Shown here: positions 33,958 to 38,029 of the stretch, one piece after another | Layout of the letters: every line of letters begins with the position of its first letter | Numbering within the stretch: the stretch's first letter is position 1 | NCBI GenBank assembly: GCA_007125545.1 | Contig: SLDA01000389.1 | Coordinates: 1 to 38,029, forward strand | Direction of reading: 5' to 3' | Length of the DNA stretch: 38,029 nucleotides | From: Thermoflexales bacterium | GTDB lineage: Bacteria > Chloroflexota > Anaerolineae > B4-G1 > SLSP01 | Made by a program: the position numbers and the translations under genes | The notes under the pieces: model-generated | What the model was told of the DNA's origin: nothing | Seen by the model: the letters and a program-made list of their open reading frames with translations, nothing else | The model's database searches: none

Positions 33958-34272
33958 CTTTGTATCTCCTCGGAATCACGGTCCGCCCTCCAACCAACGC
34001 GCGGATGGACAGGCGCCGGCGCTATTGCCAGCTCTGAGTATAACTGATTCATCCGATCTGTCATCCAGCAAATTGCCGGGCCCCAGTCGCGCGCTCCGGA
34101 GTGGTCGATAATTGAAGCAGAACCTTTAGAATATGAAGGTAGGGCTAAATAAAGCTTAGCGCAAGGGGGTTGCAGTTTCCGCCGAGTTGTGCTATGATGA
34201 GTAGACTTGGTCGTCAAGGGAACTCGAGCTGCGTCAATGTGAACGCGGCCCATAAGCTGGGAGGTAGGGAAT
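33958..34272. other. Divergent intergenic region UPF0182 / ABC exporter leader
   Basis: A 315-base gap between divergent transcription units. It contains the strong plus-strand promoter at 34170-34198 and a lone -10-like TATACT for the minus strand. No RNA gene or ORF with a ribosome site was seen in the left 200 bases. Confidence 0.6.
34170..34198 (+). promoter_or_regulatory. Sigma-70 promoter for the small ORF / ABC exporter unit
   Basis: TTGCAG (34170-34175), a 17-base spacer and TATGAT (34193-34198). Transcription would begin near 34205, about 68 bases before the small ORF and 430 bases before the first ABC gene. Confidence 0.6.
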
Positions 34273-34368
34273 ATGTCGAACAAGAAGCGCTGGATTTTGC
34301 CGTCTGAAAGGGAGCTACGTGCTATGGGTATTCCTGTGCATTGGGTGGACCTGGAGCCGCCGGGTTAA
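34273..34368 (+). CDS. Small ORF of 31 codons upstream of the ABC exporter
   Basis: ATG at 34273 is preceded by GGAGGT with seven bases between, one of the best ribosome sites in the window, and lies downstream of a strong promoter. The product starts MSNKKRWILPSERELRAMG and ends VDLEPPG. It is basic at the N-terminus, amphipathic, and ends in two prolines before the stop, a sequence type that can slow translation termination. I do not recognise a family. It could be a small functional peptide, an exporter substrate, or a leader peptide regulating the ABC genes. It ends 266 bases before the exporter ATG. Confidence 0.5.
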   Translation: MSNKKRWILPSERELRAMGIPVHWVDLEPPG

Positions 34369-34424
34369 CCTGCTTCTGCCTTTTTAGGTCCGGCGCGAGT
34401 TCACGCGTCCCAGCGTGTGAGCGG

Positions 34425-34619
34425 GTGCCGTCGAAAGACAAGCAGCAGCGTTTCACTCCGGCGAGCGGGTCCGACGCAAAGGGACCGTGGGCCACCAGAT
34501 GTCCACGGGAAGTTGCGGAAAATGACTCGCTCGTTTTGCGTGTCTGGGACGGTCTTGCGCATCTGCAGATGGGGCCGTATCGGGAGCCGCCGTTGGCTCT
34601 CGTGCGGGATAGTTCGTAA
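34425..34619 (+). CDS. Possible second small ORF (64 codons) before the ABC exporter
   Basis: Starting at GTG 34425, the frame reads to TAA at 34617 and ends 15 bases before the exporter ATG. The second half, DSLVLRVWDGLAHLQMGPYR, has the amino acid use of a real protein, and the codons have the GC-rich third positions of neighbours. The ribosome site is poor and the upstream limit is unclear. It may be a true small gene, the remnant of one, or chance. Confidence 0.3.
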   Translation: MPSKDKQQRFTPASGSDAKGPWATRCPREVAENDSLVLRVWDGLAHLQMGPYREPPLALVRDSS

Positions 34620-34634
34620 TATGAGGAGCGAAAG

Positions 34635-36623
34635 ATGAGTATGGGGCATGACTTGGGGATGGATGTCAAGCAGACATTGTCGAAACACCGCATTGTCGGC
34701 ATCTATCGCCTAATGTATGGCTATAGGTGGTTGTATCTTGGGGCGCTGATCGCTGTCGGGTTAGGGGCGCTCGTTCGCACTTACTACTACCGCCTGGTGC
34801 AGCACACGCTGGACAACATCGTCGGCAAGCCCGAGGCGCTAGGCGAGCTTCCCTGGATTGCAGCGGCTTTCGTCGGTTTGGCGCTGCTCGAAGGGCTTTT
34901 CGCGTTCTATCGCGGCAGTTGGTCGGCAAAGACTGCTGAGGGGATCACACTGCGCGTCCGCAACTATCTTTTCGATCAGGTTCAGCGGCTTCCGTTCGGC
35001 TTTCACGATTATGTGAAGGCGGGCGAACTGATTCAACGGTCGACCTCTGACGTCGACGCCCTGCGGCGGTTCTATGCCGATCAAGCGCTGGGCATCGGGC
35101 GTATTGTCGCGCTCTTCATCGTGAACTTCGCGATGTTGATGTCGATGAACACGCGGTTGGCCTGGGTGTCGGTGATCATGATGCCCGCCATTGTTGGGCT
35201 GGGGTACTTTTTCTTCGGACGGGTCTCCAAGGCTTACGAAGCCTACCAAGATCAGGAGGCGAAGCTGTCGACGGTGCTCCAGGAGAATCTGACCGGCGTA
35301 CGGGTCGTGCGGGCCTTTGCGCGGCAGCCCTACGAGATGGACAAGTTTGACCGCGAGAACGCAGAGCGGTTCCAGCGCGGACGCAAGCTCACGACGATGC
35401 ACGCGCTCTACTGGCCTATCTCGGACTTGGTCTGTGCGGGACAGACAATCCTGGCTATCGCCGTAGGCGCGACGATGGCAGCGCGGGGTGAGATCACAGT
35501 AGGCACCTACGTGGCCGCGATGGGGATGGTGGTATGGATCATCTGGCCGATGCGGAACCTCGGACGTCTGATCGTGGCTATCTCGAGTGGGCTGGTCTCC
35601 TATGAGCGGCTTGCCGAGATGATCCAGGAAGAGCGTGAGGACATCTTCACGGGGAGTGTGCCGGCGGACACGGTCATCGAAGGAGCGCTTGTCTTCGAGC
35701 ACGTCCACTTCTCCTACGAGCCCCGCCCTGTCTTCGGCGAGGATGACGAGGATTCCGAGAAAGCCGAGAAGAAGGGGTCCGTGTGGACCCGGCTGCGCAC
35801 CCGGCGGCAGCGCAAGGCCAGCGCTGCGGATGCGTCTCCGGCACCCGCTGAGCCTGCGGCCCTGGTAGAGGTGCTTCACGACATCACGTTCCGCTGTGAG
35901 CCGGGTCAGATCGTCGCCTTGCTGGGCTCGACGGGCTCGGGCAAGACGAGCATCATCAACCTGCTGCTGCGCTTCTATGACTATCAGGAGGGCAGCGTTA
36001 CGTTGGACGGGATCGAGCTGAAGGAGTACCCGCGTGCATTTCTGCGTCGCAACATCGGGATCGTCGAGCAGGAGCCGTTTCTCTTCTCGCGCAGTATCCG
36101 CGAGAACATCGGCTATGGAAGATCTGGTGAGGTCTCGCAGGAGGAGATCGAGGCTGCGGCGAAGGCTGCCGCCATTCACGACATCATTCTCACCTTTCCC
36201 CGTGGCTATGACACGGTGATTGGCGAAAAGGGCGTGACTCTCTCCGGCGGGCAGCGGCAGCGCGTCGCGATCGCGCGGGCACTCCTCAAGGATCCTCGCA
36301 TCCTCGTGCTTGATGACGCGACCTCGTCGGTGGATACCGAGACGGAGGAGCAGATTCGTGATGCCCTCTCCCTGCTGATGCAGGGGCGGACGACCTTCCT
36401 GGTGGCGCACCGCATTCAGACGGTGATGGATGCGGATCTGATCCTCGTTCTCGACAAGGGACGTGTGGTTCAGTCCGGTACTCACGAGAGCCTGGTGTGC
36501 CAGGAGGGTCTCTATCGTGAGATCTACGAGATTCAGTCTCGAATCGATGAGGAGGTCCAGCGCGAAGTGGCGCAGGCAGTGGGGCTGGAGCAGGACGCAC
36601 TCCGTGCGGAGTGCGTGGCGTGA
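34635..36623 (+). CDS. ABC exporter subunit, degenerate-site half (TMD-NBD) with charged insert
   Basis: A 662-residue half-transporter: six transmembrane helices (about 32-330) and an ATPase domain. Walker A is GSTGSGKT (431-438), Q-loop VEQEP, signature LSGGQ (536-540), Walker B ILVLDD with Asp561 in the place of the catalytic Glu, and the H-loop VAHR. The Glu-to-Asp change is the hallmark of the degenerate partner in heterodimeric exporters such as TM287/288. Between FSYE and VLHDI, about residues 365-410, there is an extra charged stretch (EDDEDSEKAEKK, then RTRRQRKAS) not found in most relatives. GAGGAG lies six bases before the ATG. The second half-transporter starts 40 bases after its stop. 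Substrate unknown; multidrug, lipid or peptide export are options. Confidence 0.92.
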   Translation: MSMGHDLGMDVKQTLSKHRIVGIYRLMYGYRWLYLGALIAVGLGALVRTYYYRLVQHTLDNIVGKPEALGELPWIAAAFVGLALLEGLFAFYRGSWSAKTAEGITLRVRNYLFDQVQRLPFGFHDYVKAGELIQRSTSDVDALRRFYADQALGIGRIVALFIVNFAMLMSMNTRLAWVSVIMMPAIVGLGYFFFGRVSKAYEAYQDQEAKLSTVLQENLTGVRVVRAFARQPYEMDKFDRENAERFQRGRKLTTMHALYWPISDLVCAGQTILAIAVGATMAARGEITVGTYVAAMGMVVWIIWPMRNLGRLIVAISSGLVSYERLAEMIQEEREDIFTGSVPADTVIEGALVFEHVHFSYEPRPVFGEDDEDSEKAEKKGSVWTRLRTRRQRKASAADASPAPAEPAALVEVLHDITFRCEPGQIVALLGSTGSGKTSIINLLLRFYDYQEGSVTLDGIELKEYPRAFLRRNIGIVEQEPFLFSRSIRENIGYGRSGEVSQEEIEAAAKAAAIHDIILTFPRGYDTVIGEKGVTLSGGQRQRVAIARALLKDPRILVLDDATSSVDTETEEQIRDALSLLMQGRTTFLVAHRIQTVMDADLILVLDKGRVVQSGTHESLVCQEGLYREIYEIQSRIDEEVQREVAQAVGLEQDALRAECVA

Positions 36624-36663
36624 TGCCTCGATGCGTCGAGCACGGGACTAAGGAGCAGAGACG

Positions 36664-38029
36664 ATGAGTCACGAATTTGAAGAGGAAGAGTTTACTACGA
36701 CGCTGAATGGGCGGATTGTCCTCCGCACACTGCGTCAGATACAGCCGTATTGGCACTGGGTCGCGGGCTTCATCCTGATGATCGCTGCAACGTCGTTGAT
36801 GGACTCCTACTTCACCTACTTGAGCAAGGAGATCATTGACGACGCGATTCTGGTGGGTGACTTGGGCCGGCTGCGGCTGCTGCTAACACGCTATGGGATG
36901 CTGGCTGCCGGTCAGGCGGTGACCGTATTCGGCTTCATCCGGCTGGCGGGTGTTCTGGGCGAGCGGGTGCAGTATGATCTGCGGAGCAAGCTCTTCAACC
37001 ACCTGCAGTCGCTGTCGTTCTCTTACTTCGACAAGACGCCGGTGGGATGGATTATGTCGCGCGTCACGTCAGATGCCGAACGCATCTCCGAGCTGGTCAC
37101 GTGGGGCCTGATCGACATCACCTGGGCGATTCTTAACGTCACGATCTCGATCATCTTTATGGCATCCATCAATTGGCGCTTGACGCTGATCGTGGCGACA
37201 ATCGTGCCGGTGATGATCGGCCTGGCTTTCTGGTTCCGCCGGCTCATCCTGTTCCAGTACCGGGACGTGCGGAAGCACAACTCGGTCATCACCGGCGCCT
37301 ACAACGAGATGATTACCGGCGTGCGGGTCGTGAAGGCGCTGGTGCGTGAACAACGCAATGTAGAGGAGTTCGGTGAAAAGAGCTCGGCGATGTACAAGGC
37401 AGCGTACCGCGCTGCTTGGCTCTCGGCTCTCTTCTTGCCTGCCATTCAGATCGTAGGCGCCTTTGGTACGGGAGCGGTGATCTGGTATGGCGGCCTGCGC
37501 GTCGAGGTGTTCGGCTTGACCATCGGTGGCCTCCAGGCGTTCCTGAGCTATCTGACCTTTATGCTCTGGCCGATCCAGGACATGGCGCGCGTCTATGCCG
37601 AGATGCAGCGGTCCGTCGCTTCGGCGGAGCGTATCTTCTCGCTTCTGGATGCCCAGCCGGAGATCGTCGACCGCGAGGGAGCTTGGGATCCCGGTGCCAT
37701 CCGGGGCGAGATAGAGTTCGATCACGTTTTCTTCCGCTATGAGGAGGATAAGGCGGTCCTGGAGGATTTCACCCTGCAGGTGCATTCCGGCGAGCATATC
37801 GCGCTCGTGGGGCCGACCGGGGGTGGGAAATCGACGATCGTCAACCTCCTTTGCCGCTTCTACGAGCCGAGTGAAGGCGTGATCCGTATCGATGGCGCCG
37901 ACTACCGCGACCTGACTCAGCAGGGTATCCAGTCACGGGTCGGGATGGTACTGCAGACGCCGCACCTCTTTTCAGGCACCATTCGCGAGAACATCCGCTA
38001 TGGACGGCTCGATGCTACGGATGAGGAGA
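36664..38029 (+). CDS. ABC exporter subunit, second half-transporter, partial (cut by the window end)
   Basis: An open frame of 455 codons runs to the window edge. AAGGAG lies eight bases before the ATG. After an acidic N-terminus (MSHEFEEEEFTT) come six transmembrane helices with the intracellular loop FSYFDKTPVGWIMSRVTSDAER, and an ATPase domain whose A-loop is FFRYEEDKAV and Walker A is GPTGGGKST (383-391); the Q-loop QTPHLFSGT is the last feature seen. It has no extra insert between the A-loop and Walker A, in contrast to its partner. The signature motif and Walker B lie beyond the window. It is expected to carry the normal catalytic Glu, pairing with the degenerate upstream subunit. Confidence 0.93.
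   Translation, partial: MSHEFEEEEFTTTLNGRIVLRTLRQIQPYWHWVAGFILMIAATSLMDSYFTYLSKEIIDDAILVGDLGRLRLLLTRYGMLAAGQAVTVFGFIRLAGVLGERVQYDLRSKLFNHLQSLSFSYFDKTPVGWIMSRVTSDAERISELVTWGLIDITWAILNVTISIIFMASINWRLTLIVATIVPVMIGLAFWFRRLILFQYRDVRKHNSVITGAYNEMITGVRVVKALVREQRNVEEFGEKSSAMYKAAYRAAWLSALFLPAIQIVGAFGTGAVIWYGGLRVEVFGLTIGGLQAFLSYLTFMLWPIQDMARVYAEMQRSVASAERIFSLLDAQPEIVDREGAWDPGAIRGEIEFDHVFFRYEEDKAVLEDFTLQVHSGEHIALVGPTGGGKSTIVNLLCRFYEPSEGVIRIDGADYRDLTQQGIQSRVGMVLQTPHLFSGTIRENIRYGRLDATDEE

Noticed and set aside
34839-36485. 548-residue minus-strand ORF opposite the ABC exporter
   Set aside because: Length comes from the GC-rich codon pattern of the real gene; its translation shows no domain and the plus-strand frame has all ABC motifs.

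Overview
The window looks like a chromosomal segment of a Chloroflexota bacterium, most likely in or near Anaerolineae. This is inference from several traits seen together: high GC, secreted proteins and lipoproteins with long Thr-Pro linkers, short C-terminal 'FLPL' tails on two secreted proteins, an ECF sigma factor paired with a DUF5667 protein, a UPF0182 membrane protein, a DUF6062 protein and a Chloroflexi-type HhH-GPD glycosylase relative. I saw no rRNA, tRNA, CRISPR array, insertion sequence or phage gene.

Layout. (1) From 7399 leftwards to the window edge, one minus-strand operon encodes an ECF sigma factor, a DUF5667 membrane protein (candidate anti-sigma factor), two tandemly duplicated TadE-type pseudopilins (one extended by Thr-Pro linkers, a CARDB domain and other beta domains), a secreted propeller-like protein, a small membrane-anchored protein, a third TadE and a TadG cut by the edge. 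It appears to be a self-regulated cell-surface or pilus module. (2) 7683-9724 (+): an MFS transporter and a DUF6062 Cys/His protein. (3) 9735-13925 (-): 8-oxoguanine deaminase, then an orphan GAF/PAS histidine kinase. (4) 14120-17494 (+): a 1124-residue secreted amidase-like protein whose catalytic domain is split by a golvesin-like insert; convergent with it, a DNA-glycosylase-like protein with a degenerate HhH motif. (5) 18564-22112 (-): rmd, gmd and a phosphohexomutase, a route to GDP-D-rhamnose for surface glycans. (6) 22227-27670 (-): EF-P, CCA-adding-type nucleotidyltransferase and two propeller lipoproteins whose genes overlap. (7) 27893-28570 (+): a LysM lipoprotein divergent from efp. 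(8) 28743-33957 (-): UPF0182, RlmI-like methyltransferase, DUF624 protein and Nudix hydrolase. (9) 34170-38029 (+): a strong promoter, a 31-codon small ORF, a possible second small ORF and a heterodimeric-type ABC exporter pair, the second gene cut by the edge.

The recurring theme is cell-envelope building: pseudopilins, propeller lipoproteins, peptidoglycan-acting and LysM proteins, nucleotide-sugar synthesis and ABC export. The best candidates for something undescribed are the ECF/DUF5667/TadE-TadG operon with its duplicated and extended pseudopilin, the shared C-terminal tail, the degenerate glycosylase-like protein, and the small ORFs leading into the ABC exporter. Seven promoters with good -35/-10 pairs were read by eye; starts were chosen by ribosome binding sites where possible.
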